NCBI GenBank assembly: GCA_030407315.1
Contig: JALQPE010000252.1
Location: forward strand, 1-27,230
From: Asparagopsis taxiformis
Lineage: Eukaryota; Rhodophyta; Florideophyceae; Bonnemaisoniales; Bonnemaisoniaceae
Direction of reading: 5' to 3'
Length of the DNA stretch: 27,230 nucleotides
In this document: positions 10,619 to 18,974 of the stretch, in pieces
Layout: each line of letters opens with the position of its first letter
Numbering within the stretch: position 1 is the first letter of the stretch
Made by a program: the position numbers and the translations under genes
Notes under the pieces: generated by a model
Told to the model about the DNA's origin: nothing
What the model saw: only the letters and a program-made list of their open reading frames with translations
The model's database searches: none

Positions 10619-13241
10619 CATTTCCATTTCAGATCTACTGGTTGCACTAGGCCTGAAAGTGTTTCTGGATAGGGCCGAATAACGACCTGGGCAGCACGCA
10701 CTGCGTAAGATGATCTGTGTGATGCAGACTGCAAGGATTTCTATGGTGATTCTGGCTGGGGAATGTGGTAAGCTTGATTGTTGCGTGGCTTTGTATCTCC
10801 TTGCCTGCCATTTTGCTTGGATATTTACACGAGCGATCAAACCGAAGACGCCGACTCGGCACAACTACCAACTCTCCTAGCTTCGAGTCAGCGCCATCTA
10901 ATTGCAACTTGTGACACTCAAGACGAATACGTTGTGCTGATCTCTGCAATGAAAATTGAGTTAGTGCTGCAGTTCTTTTGGTCGATGCCAATATGCAGGG
11001 ATACTGTTTACACCTTTTGGGAGTCAAGAAGTTCTCGGATTGCAAATCAAATCAGATCATGGTAGAATATCTGACTTTTCTCTCTTCCCTTCACCACATC
11101 TGCATCCGGAGCTGAGCCAAGCTGAGCTGGAGGGAACCCGGCCGCTGACCCCTGTCATTCTCATAAAAATCTTTAATGCAATACTATTCGTGTATGGTAA
11201 TGTAAGTGCTAATGAAAATGTATACAAGTCTAGAATAAACGTTGCAGTGGTTCTTTGTAGCTATCGATACTTGCTAAAAATCTGTAGCTTTTGCTTCTCG
11301 CATGGACGAGTTGCAGTCTTTGTGTTTGTTTCATTTCTGCCACAAACGAGAGGCAATCAGGGTCTGTGTGCACATAGAGAATGATTTAATATATGCGCTC
11401 ATTGCCGTCGTAGATACTTTTAACAATGGCCAGTACGTTTCTCTCGGCCGCCGCCGGGTACGGTCGGACTGAAAGATCGGGGAGATGTGTGGAGAGTAGT
11501 GTTTGGATAGAGACGAACGTTGTGATGGATGGAATGGTGATGATTTCATGCTGAAGCGATGGGAGATGGATGGATATGGTTGAATGAAATCTAGTATTCC
11601 GAAGGAGGCCTTTTCTCGAGGAAGAGGCATTATATTCTCACAAAGCATGTAGATACTGGTTTCCAGTTTGTATGCTATTGTAGCTCAATTCACATCTTAT
11701 CTACACGTACGTATGGAGAGAGATCCAAGTGTGCGTGGCACAAGTCCAACGGTGAAACAACGCAGTATGAAACTACCACAGATAAGGCGGCGTACAAAAT
11801 CCTCGACTCAAGGCAGCTCTCAGGCTTTCGTGAGCACCGACTTCGTTCCACCAAGATGTTGCGGAAATATGTGCTGGTCTAACTTGATACGACCATTGGA
11901 CAGTTTTGCTCTCTAAGCAATGAGCGAAAAATCAATGATTGCGCGTGTCGTCGGTACGGTCTTGTAATGTTGGCTCAACCAATAACATCTAACGTTGAGT
12001 TATCCACCCTCCGCCGTGTCGTGTCGTAAATTTGCACAGAAAATTTGTTTCAAATCTTTGCTCCAATTATCAGCTCAAATACGGCATTGATCTCCAGCTT
12101 CATCTGGACAGAAACACCGATCGCTCGATGTCTGTCTCAGATAAACCGCAGTCAAACGCCATGCGGAAAGTTTCATCGCTTCCCGTTGCGACTGAATCTG
12201 CAAACGCCACACAAAAATTTGCCCTTTCCGCGTCCGGAACGAACGCCGACTACATGTCGTCAGGTTCCTGATCGACTGGATCGATGGAGCTTGCTCTGCA
12301 GGAGAGCAGGACAGGCGGTTTGTTATGCCTGGACAATTTCCATACCGATCTCCCTTCTTGAGTGCAAAATTACGAGTCTAGAAATTGACCTGCATCGGCT
12401 GCTGTATCACATCTGTGCTAAGGATTGATGATACCCGTACCGCTGAGAAATTGCAGCTCTGGTAACGTGGGGATGATGTGCTGAACACGCAGAACGCTGA
12501 TCCATAACGGGACTGCTTCATAGGCATAGTACGGAATGTATTGAGACAGCCCAAGCGAATTCAGGAGGGAGCACCAGGGCAGTGCGCGGTGACTCAGCAG
12601 ATACCAGTGGTGAGTGGTCTAAATGGGGCTACACACGAGTTTGTCAATGAACAGTCTAGTTTAGTTTGGAAATGTGTCGGATGGATGGTATGTTGTAAAT
12701 GTCGACAGATTTGAGGAAGCGATAGAAGCAATCAGCACCGTGTAGTTGCATCAAGGCTTTAGTGGCCATTGCTAGAGAACTTTCTCCAATGCCCTTATTG
12801 CAGGATGGGCAGAAAACCCGGCCGGTTTCGAGATTGAAGAATTCATTGCGCAGATTGAATGAATGCAATTGACGGAGAATGCAGAAGTATACAATGGTAT
12901 CGTTTTGCAGGGTGACGTAGGGGAAACATGTTGGGCTTGTTGGAAATGCTGAGAGCGATGATGAGATCCAGTCGTTTCCGTCGTAGATGGCAGTGCTTAT
13001 TTTCTGCACGGCTAGCTTGTCTGCTGGGCGACTGGGCGGTATTGGCGTACGATGAAGCGGGACTGGTGGTGTTTAAATGACATTTTTTGTTTGAAGATGG
13101 AGGTATGTGTGCGACTAGAATGTAGTAAGAGCATGAAAATGTTTATGTTTGATGGGCGTCGCATGTTGGGGGACTTTATGTCGTGTGGGGCAATAATGTA
13201 TCAGGTATTTGAAGCAGACAGCAATCGCTTGAGCGCATATA
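10619..13241. other. unique centre between the inverted arms
   Basis: This 2623-bp stretch has no counterpart elsewhere in the window. It starts after CCGGACGTC with CATTTCCATTTCAG and ends with ATAGACGTCC. Several short frames exist on both strands (for example 11040-11384 plus, 11331-11648 minus, 12045-12428 plus), but none shows a domain. The only stretch that reads like protein is minus 12656-13072. The DDE or helix-turn-helix patterns expected of a transposase were not seen. Confidence 0.6.
12656..13072 (-). CDS. unrecognised coding-like stretch with a CPSC motif, start unclear
   Basis: On the minus strand the frame is open from 13072 to the TAG at 12656, 138 codons without a suitable ATG; a GTG lies at 13009. 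The protein has mixed, folded-looking composition, with TIVYFCILRQLHSFNLRNEFF followed by a GRVFCPSCNKGIG zinc-ribbon-like half site and KALMQLHG. A second pair of cysteines for a full zinc site was not identified. An ATG at 13083 starts a neighbouring frame (MSFKHHQSRF) that stops after 23 codons, so a single-base frameshift or an intron may separate the true start. It sits inside the large element, close to the right arm, and could be element cargo or a captured gene fragment. No function is assigned. Confidence 0.35.
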   Translation of the reverse strand, partial: TPPVPLHRTPIPPSRPADKLAVQKISTAIYDGNDWISSSLSAFPTSPTCFPYVTLQNDTIVYFCILRQLHSFNLRNEFFNLETGRVFCPSCNKGIGESSLAMATKALMQLHGADCFYRFLKSVDIYNIPSIRHISKLN

Positions 13242-16097
13242 GACGTCCGGTGAATGACCAGCGCAATTGCATTGCTGGCGAGCCCAGAAATTCTAAAATT
13301 TCAGTCAGAAAAAAAATGCAAAAATACATCGATTTGGGCGGTCGAAAGTGCCGTACGGCACACCCCCATCTCAAAAACATGTTCACATGTGCATGTTTTT
13401 GAGAATAGCCCAAAAAATAAAGCAATTCAGGACGTCTGCCGGACATAGGCTTGATTCTAATTTGGCCACAACGGCCCCAGAAGCTACCAAGCGCCCCGAG
13501 CGGCCCCTCCCCGCTCACTTACCCACTCACGCCCATCTTGCAGAAACGTTCCTGCTGGCCTCATCCATGCCTTCACATCCACATCATAATCCTCTGCTGA
13601 GCTGTTCACCTTGGACGCTCACTGGAAGTACTCGTCTTCGACGTCCGCCAATGCAGGACAACACCATGAATACTAAACCCACCGTGGATCTCAGTCATCA
13701 ACGGTGGGCGTCCTATAAATGACTGCTATAGAACCATTGCCCCAAGCCCTCCAGTTTGGACGCTCAGCCAACAGCGATTGCTGCTCTACCTCCTTGGTCG
13801 TTCTCCGATGCATGTAAATGCGCCAAAGTACGACCGATGGGGCAGTCCAAACTTTTTGTACCAGTGCACGCCTAGGGATACCACAAGGTTCGTCATACAC
13901 ACACAAAGACACAAACACACAAACACACAAACACACAAACACACAAACACACAAACACACAAACACACAAACACACAAACACACAAACACACAAACACAC
14001 AAACACACAAACACACAACACACAAACACACAAAACACACAAACACACAAACACACAACACACAAACACACAAACACACAAACACACAAACACACAAACA
14101 CACAAACACACAAACAACCACGCACTGCAGCACCCAACTTTCGCATGCGTCAGTGATGTGCTGCTGCAGTGTGTATGCGCTGTGCGGTAGCAAGATTTCC
14201 ATGCTTGCAGCCATTCACATCCAGACATCCAGCCGCCGACCAGGGAAGCCGTTTGCAGCCGATTCTCCCTTGTCTGCATGGCATCTCGGTGCTGTCAACA
14301 CTTGCTTAGTTGCTGCGATGCGAGCAAATGTGCAGCACTAGCCTAACTTGAAATGGACGTCCAGTAGAAGTCCGGCTCGGTTACATTGCTGGTCAGCCCT
14401 GAAATTCTAAAATGTTGGGCTGAGAAATAGCTGCAAAACTGTATCCATGTGCAATACTCGACCAACCTGAAATGGACGTCCGGTGAATGTCCAGCTCAAT
14501 TGCATTGCTGGCGAGCCCAGAAATTCTAAAATTTCAGTCAGAAAAAAATTGCAAAATTATATCGATTTGGGCGGTCGAAAGTGCCGTACGGCACACCCCC
14601 ATCTCAAAAACATGTTCACATGTGCATGTTTTTGAGAATAGCCCAAATTTCAATTCAAATCAAGGTGTCTAATTTGGCCACAACGGCCCCAGGAACCGGC
14701 TGCTGCCCCGGCCGGGGCCGTCACTGGCTTCTGTAAGCACCAACTGTAAGCAAAGCCACATCTCACGAAGGGTCGATTCCAGGCTCAGGCTCAATACGCC
14801 AGGGCGAAGTTTTGGTCCTTGTTTCGACATGCTCCCACCCCACTTTCTCACGACAAACACTGCTCATCCATCATGCTGCACATGCTACGTGCACTTCGTA
14901 TGAGCAGTGGGCCCGCCTGCGTGGTTGCTGTAATGCGTAGATGTGAGCAGCATACGAACAACCCAGAATGGACGTCTGGTGGATGTCCGGCTCAATTGCA
15001 TTGCTGGCGAGCCCAGAAATTCTAAAATTTCGGGCAGAAAAAAATTGTGAAAAATCATCGATTTGGGCGGGTCGATTGTGCCGTACGGCAGACCCCCATC
15101 TCAAAAACATGTTCACATGTGCATGTTTTTGAGAATAGCCCAAATTTCAATTCAAATCAAGGTGTCTAATTTGGCCACAACGGCCCCAGGAACCGGCTGC
15201 CGCCCCGACCGGGGCCGTCACTGGCTTCGGTAAGCACTAACTGTAAGCCAAAATCGCGTCTTACGAAGGGTCGATTCCAGGCTTCAAGCCCAAGTTATGC
15301 TAGGGAGACATCTTTTTCCCTGTTTCATCATGGTCCCACCTTACATCCTCACGACAAACAACACTCACACATCACGTTACTCATATTCCGTGCACTTTGT
15401 ATGAGTAGTGAGCCCGCCTGCTTAGTTGCTGCAATGCATGGATGTGGGCAGCACACGACCAACCTGAAATGGACGTCCGGTGGATGTCCGGCTCAATTGC
15501 ATTGCTGGCGAGCCCAGAAATTCTAAAATTTCGGGCAGAAAAAAATTGTGAAAAATCATCGATTTGGGCGGGTCGATTGTGCCGTACGGCAGACCCCCAT
15601 CTCAAAAACATGTTCACATGTGCATGTTTTTGAGAATAGCCCAAATTTCAATTCAAATCAAGGTGTCTAATTTGGCCACAACGGCCCCAGGAACCGGCTG
15701 CCGCCCCGACCGGGGTCATCACTGGCTTCTGTAAGCACCAACTGTAAGCCAAAATCGCGTCTTACGAAGGGTCGATTTCAGGCTCAACACGTCAGGGACA
15801 GGTCTTGGTCCTTGTTTCATCATGGTCCCGCCCTACTCTCTCACGATCAACCTGAAATGGACGTCCGGTGGATGTCCAGCTCGATTGCATTGCTGGCCAG
15901 CCCAGAAATTCTAAAATTTCCGAAAAATCAATTTGGTGGCCCAGCATCTCCTGTGCCGAAAATTCCCGCGCTCACTTGTGATATACGTCTAGACGTGTTT
16001 CGCACTTGTACGCATCAGGAAGGCGTCACGGAAGGTTGAGACTACGCTACTTGTGTACCGCGTCGTCTGAAATAGCGAGTAGTGTTTGTTGTATAGT
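13242..16097 (-). repeat. right inverted arm
   Basis: This is the reverse complement of the left arm with one 1042-bp-type unit (enlarged to 1233 bp between its anchors) and three outer blocks of about 500 bp. Inner-end variants such as CAGCGCAATTG at about 13260 match only the innermost left unit, which shows that the two inner ends are true partners. The outer end near 15950-16080 is visibly diverged from the left end. Confidence 0.93.
13896..14117 (+). repeat. expanded 8-bp microsatellite (ACACAAAC)n
   Basis: About 27 imperfect copies of ACACAAAC occupy this position. In each left-arm unit the same site has only about 31 bp (for example 6807-6838 on the other strand). The difference of about 190 bp accounts for the whole excess length of the right-arm unit (1233 against 1042). 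Open frames across it on both strands only encode Val-Cys-Leu-Phe or Thr-His-Asn-Lys repeats and are not genes. Confidence 0.95.
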
Positions 16098-16109
16098 TGT
16101 GGAGTATGC

Positions 16110-17235
16110 GTCTGGTGGTTTGTAAAGCTTGCAGAACGGGATAGGGATGTGGGTGGCTCCATTTTATGAATACATGAATACAAATATTCAGGGTTGACGA
16201 AGCGGAAAGGCATACGCTCATACATGTATGAGATTGCATAGTGGAGAAAATATTTACATCGAAATTTACATGGAAGAGATGGAGGTTTTAAGGATGAGGT
16301 ATGAGAGGAAGAAAATTCTTCTGTGGTATGAGGATGTGTTCTGTGGGGGGTGGATGGAATCTTGGGATGGGATGGTACAGGGGGAAGTGGAAATGTACGG
16401 AGTGCGGGTTTAGATTGGAGTGTGATTCGGAGAGGAGTGCCGACAAGCATATTATGGGGATTGGGGAGACGCTGCGGGGTGTTGGGGTAGTGAGGGCGGA
16501 GGAGGTGTTTAGGTGGGACCGTAGGAGGGTGCGGTTGAAGGCCCCGAGAGGAGGGGGTTTTAGGAAAGTGAGGAGAAAGAGGTGGGAAGGGGGGTGGCGT
16601 CTGTTCTGGCTGTGGTGAGTGGGGATGTGATGGGGAAGAAGAGGGTTATTGTATTTGGGGAGGGAGGGGAGTGGGAGGATGGGTGCGAAGTGGGGGGTTG
16701 ATATGTGTTTCAGAGCGGGGAGGTTTCTGGGGAGACGGCGGGGGAGCGGGAGCGTGGGCCGGTGGTGGTGGTGGTGGTGTATACGGTATCGAAGATGCGG
16801 ATGGCGTGGGGGCATGGAGCAGGTGAGGGAGGGAGGGGTGGAGCAGGTCGAAGAGTAAGCTGCAGGGGAAGTTTGTGGAGAGGGCGAAGGAGAGGGGTTG
16901 AAGGTAGAGGAGAGAGGGTATTGAAGAACAATACGTTGCAAAGGTGATGGGGGAGAGCATGGTCGAGGGGATAGGGGATGTTTTTCCCTATTCTGAGGTA
17001 GTATGAGGACTGGTTATAAGAAATCTGTACGGTAGAGCAGAAAAGTAGGTATGGAATGGAGGTGTGCACCGTGGAAGCGGGGATAGGTAGCTGAAAATGC
17101 GTTCTAGAGTGGTATTGGGGGTGTTTGAGGTACAGTACGGGGGAGGTGAGCACCAAATGGAAGGGGGTGTGAGCGAGAGGATGAAAAAATTAAAGACAAA
17201 ATTGGAGTCGACCGACAAGGAAAAATAGAGTGGTC
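16110..17235. other. strand-asymmetric purine-rich tract, no supported gene
   Basis: From about 16230 to 16960 the plus strand is very rich in G and A, with GGTGGTGGTGGTGGTGGTG at about 16760-16778. The complementary strand is open for 217 codons (16941 to 16288), giving a Pro/Ser/His/Leu-rich protein of low complexity, and other minus frames run to 17425. The plus frame at 16301-16618 contains CTECGF but no complete zinc finger. Skewed composition removes stop codons, so these frames are weak evidence. A transcribed host region with an R-loop or purine bias is possible. Confidence 0.4.
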
Positions 17236-17239
17236 GCCG

Positions 17240-17543
17240 TGATGGATGCGGACATCCATGTCGAGCAAGGCGGCAGAAATTTCTGGGGTCGAAATTTTTG
17301 AATTTCTGAACCGGCGCCCGTCCTAGGTTGACATAGACATGGCGGAAGTCCATCCCGAGGGGGACATCCGTGGTACTAGAAACAATGAATGTCGTCCTAG
17401 TAATACTAGACGTACTAGACCGCATGGACGTCCGGATCTAGGCGGACATCCAAAAATACTGGAGAACATGGACGTCCGCCTAGTAATACTAGGTGTACTA
17501 GAGGTTGTGGACGTCCGCGTCCATTTCCGAGAACACAGACGAT
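17240..17543. repeat. dispersed GGACGTCC-family repeat, copy 2 (inverted)
   Basis: Read on the minus strand, this copy begins ATCGTCTGTGTTCTCGGAA at 17543, as does copy 1 at 2267. It carries GGACGTCC at 17426-17433, 17470-17477 and 17509-17516, with CTAGTAATACTAG words like the 43-bp minisatellite. Its other end (17270-17330) contains AAATTTTTGAATTTCTG and GTCCTAGGTTGACAT, which resemble the arm box of the large inverted-repeat element (AAATTTTAGAATTTCTG, GTCCATTTCAGGTTG). The copy therefore links both repeat families. Confidence 0.65.
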
Positions 17544-17745
17544 GCTGGATGTCGCCATTCCCAGCGTGGGTGATCCGAGCAAGAGCTTCGATATTCGCTC
17601 GCGCTTTGTCGAAGTTCTTGCGGAGATGGTACCCAAGAAGGGGTGCTGGGCAGACTTCCAACCCAAGGAATGGCCCCCCGATGGTTATCAATTTGAAGAC
17701 GTCTTTCCTAGACGGAAGTCTGTTTTTTGGAAAGGACGCCAGTAA
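17542..17745 (+). CDS. short unrecognised open frame beside the repeat
   Basis: The 67-codon frame starts with an ATG that coincides with the repeat boundary and ends with TAA. Its composition is protein-like, including FVEVLAEMVPKKGCWADF and PPDGYQFEDVFPRRKSVFW, with aromatic and charged residues well mixed. The frame also continues upstream through the repeat without a stop for some distance. It may be the 3' part of a gene whose upstream portion was lost or separated when the repeat inserted. No domain is recognised. The minus-strand frame at 17323-17778 covers the same bases and reads less like a protein. Confidence 0.28.
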   Translation: MLDVAIPSVGDPSKSFDIRSRFVEVLAEMVPKKGCWADFQPKEWPPDGYQFEDVFPRRKSVFWKGRQ

Positions 17746-17804
17746 AATGCTCCTGCGCGTCACTGGGTACCGCGACATGCAAACGCGGCGACGCCACTAC
17801 ACGG

Positions 17805-18149
17805 CTAACCCAGACATCCCACATGCTGCGCTTCCAGCCACATGTGCACGCGTGCATCTTGTACACAAATTTTCCTCTCTTCATCGATAATATACGCCGA
17901 TACAACACAATCATTCCCTTCTGGTTTAATGGCATAGAACCATGTCGCTCGGCTGAGCAATGCCATGCCAACCACGCAATTGCGAGACCAGCACACCAGT
18001 CTCCATTGTTCTGGGCTCTGCATATCAGAGCGGACTATTTCGAAGAGTTCGTCTTTTCGACGAACTCTTCTCCCTGTTTCTGTGATTCTTAGTGATAACT
18101 GTGGGACACTGCGCCTTGCAGGGAGGCGCGAATGCAAACTAATTTGCAA
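17805..18149 (-). CDS. unrecognised 114-residue open frame
   Basis: The minus-strand frame from the start at 18149 to the stop at 17805 encodes residues such as KDELFEIVRSDMQSPEQWRL and a hydrophobic WFYAIKPEG segment. It overlaps a second minus frame (17708-17971) and plus frame 17727-18092, and the three cannot all be genes. No family is recognised, and the 12-bp-stem hairpin at 18042-18070 falls inside it, which argues against a conserved coding role. A gene fragment or a chance frame are both possible. Confidence 0.18.
   Translation of the reverse strand: MQISLHSRLPARRSVPQLSLRITETGRRVRRKDELFEIVRSDMQSPEQWRLVCWSRNCVVGMALLSRATWFYAIKPEGNDCVVSAYIIDEERKICVQDARVHMWLEAQHVGCLG
18042..18070. repeat. 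perfect 12-bp inverted repeat
   Basis: GAAGAGTTCGTC (18042-18053) and GACGAACTCTTC (18059-18070) are perfect reverse complements around the loop TTTTC. A 12-bp perfect stem with a 5-base loop is unlikely by chance in a window of this size. Its role is unknown; transcription-end hairpin or transposon scar are possibilities. Confidence 0.85.
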
Positions 18150-18382
18150 TGAAAACAGCTAACGAGTTGGGGTAATTCGCTGAGCGGTCGCGAGTGCGTC
18201 CGGACGTGGCTGAAGGGTCGGGAATTAAGGTAACGGGCGCAGCGAGCGATGGATCACGAAGGGTCGGCGCCAATCGTAACCTGAATTCATGGACACGTGT
18301 AGTAGCGCGGGGCGACAGCAGGGACGCGAGTCTTTCCACATGTGTACGCCGGCGCGCGTACACGTCATTCTACACTAGTAGC

Positions 18383-18940
18383 GACACTGTTAGCTATAGT
18401 GTCAATATTAGTTTACTGTAGTAGAAGTACACGAAAAGTGTCAGTGTAGTGGGGAATTTGTAGGGACCACGAGGTCCACCCCACTGGTTGGCCGGGACCA
18501 TCGGTCCTGGCCAACCGAGATCCTACTTTAACGTATTTAGTACGGTGACTCACCGCAACGGATACAATAAAGTCAGCACTATTGTGGACTACATCCTATT
18601 CGCCCGGAAAGCGCCCTACAACCGCTCTTCAGCGCGCAACCTCTCTCGCGAGAGTAGATCTACGATTCCCAATCGTGTTCCGTCGCGCGTGAACCGCACA
18701 ACACACCGTGACGCCGAGTCACGGCTGTGCAGGAGACTCCTACCGCGAGGTAGTAAGACCAGATCTGTTGCTGGCCGTCGCGCACCCCATCCGGTCCGAC
18801 TCGCACAAGTAGATACTCCGTTCAGAGGATTCGCGAGCCCAGCTAACCTTCAAATAGGTTGGGGACGGCAGACCGAAATACTCCTGGTCGGAGGAATCTC
18901 GTGGAAGACCCACTCTACCACTGTACCGACTTCTTAGTCG
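18383..18940. repeat. cluster of short stem-loops
   Basis: At least fourteen small inverted repeats follow each other. Examples are GACACT/AGTGTC (18383-18403), GGACC/GGTCC (18464-18477), CGGTG/CACCG (18543-18555), ACAATA/TATTGT (18564-18585), CTCTCGCGAGAG (18643-18654), GTAGATCTAC (18654-18663), ACGATT/AATCGT (18662-18676), CCGTGAC/GTCACGG (18706-18724), CTACC/GGTAG (18740-18753), AACCT/AGGTT (18845-18860), GTGG/CCAC (18901-18913) and CGACT/AGTCG (18927-18940). About six 5-bp stems would be expected by chance in this length, so the longer ones carry the weight. The plus frame 18488-18937 is open here but Arg/Ser-rich and unrecognised. Confidence 0.5.
18486..18516 (+). repeat. 14-bp-stem hairpin with 3-base loop
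   Basis: The left arm GGTTGGCCGGGACC (18486-18499) pairs with GGTCCTGGCCAACC (18503-18516) around the loop ATC. The only non-Watson-Crick position is one G-T pair. In RNA this would be a continuous 14-bp stem. It lies nine bases after a second hairpin built on the same GGACC/GGTCC word. Confidence 0.88.
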
Positions 18941-18974
18941 AAGGCCGTTGCAGGACTCGATCCTCGAGTATTAC

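Larger units (their letters stand above)
5317..16099. mobile_element. large Foldback-like element with long inverted arms
   Basis: Two inverted arms (5327-10618 and 13242-16097) flank a unique 2.6-kb centre. Each arm is built of internal tandem blocks, and the copy numbers differ between arms. This is the design of Foldback-type DNA transposons. The inverted ends begin ACTATACAACAAAC at 5327 and the complement ends at 16097. A 7-bp direct repeat TGGAGTA (5310-5316 and 16100-16106) immediately outside could be a target-site duplication, although the left end would then carry about eight extra bases relative to the right. No transposase is recognised, so the element may be non-autonomous. A recombined palindrome that is not a transposon is the main alternative. 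Confidence 0.6.

Noticed and set aside
6584..10650. Open frames of 62-157 codons repeated in each 1042-bp unit, on both strands
   Set aside because: They recur only because the DNA repeats, they lie opposite one another, and none resembles a protein family. Frame lengths change with single-base differences between units.
13691..14341. Long Cys/Val/Leu/Phe-rich or Thr/His/Gln-rich frames over the right arm
   Set aside because: They are translations of the (ACACAAAC)n microsatellite, open in several frames on both strands.
5650..15790. GGGTCGATTCC-like word in the arms as a tRNA or SINE B box
   Set aside because: It deviates from the B-box consensus at a key position, and no A box or tRNA cloverleaf was found nearby.
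16301..16618. Plus frame with CTECGF as a BED or C2H2 zinc finger
   Set aside because: Only one Cys pair and a single His are present, the second ligand pair is missing, and the tract is compositionally biased.
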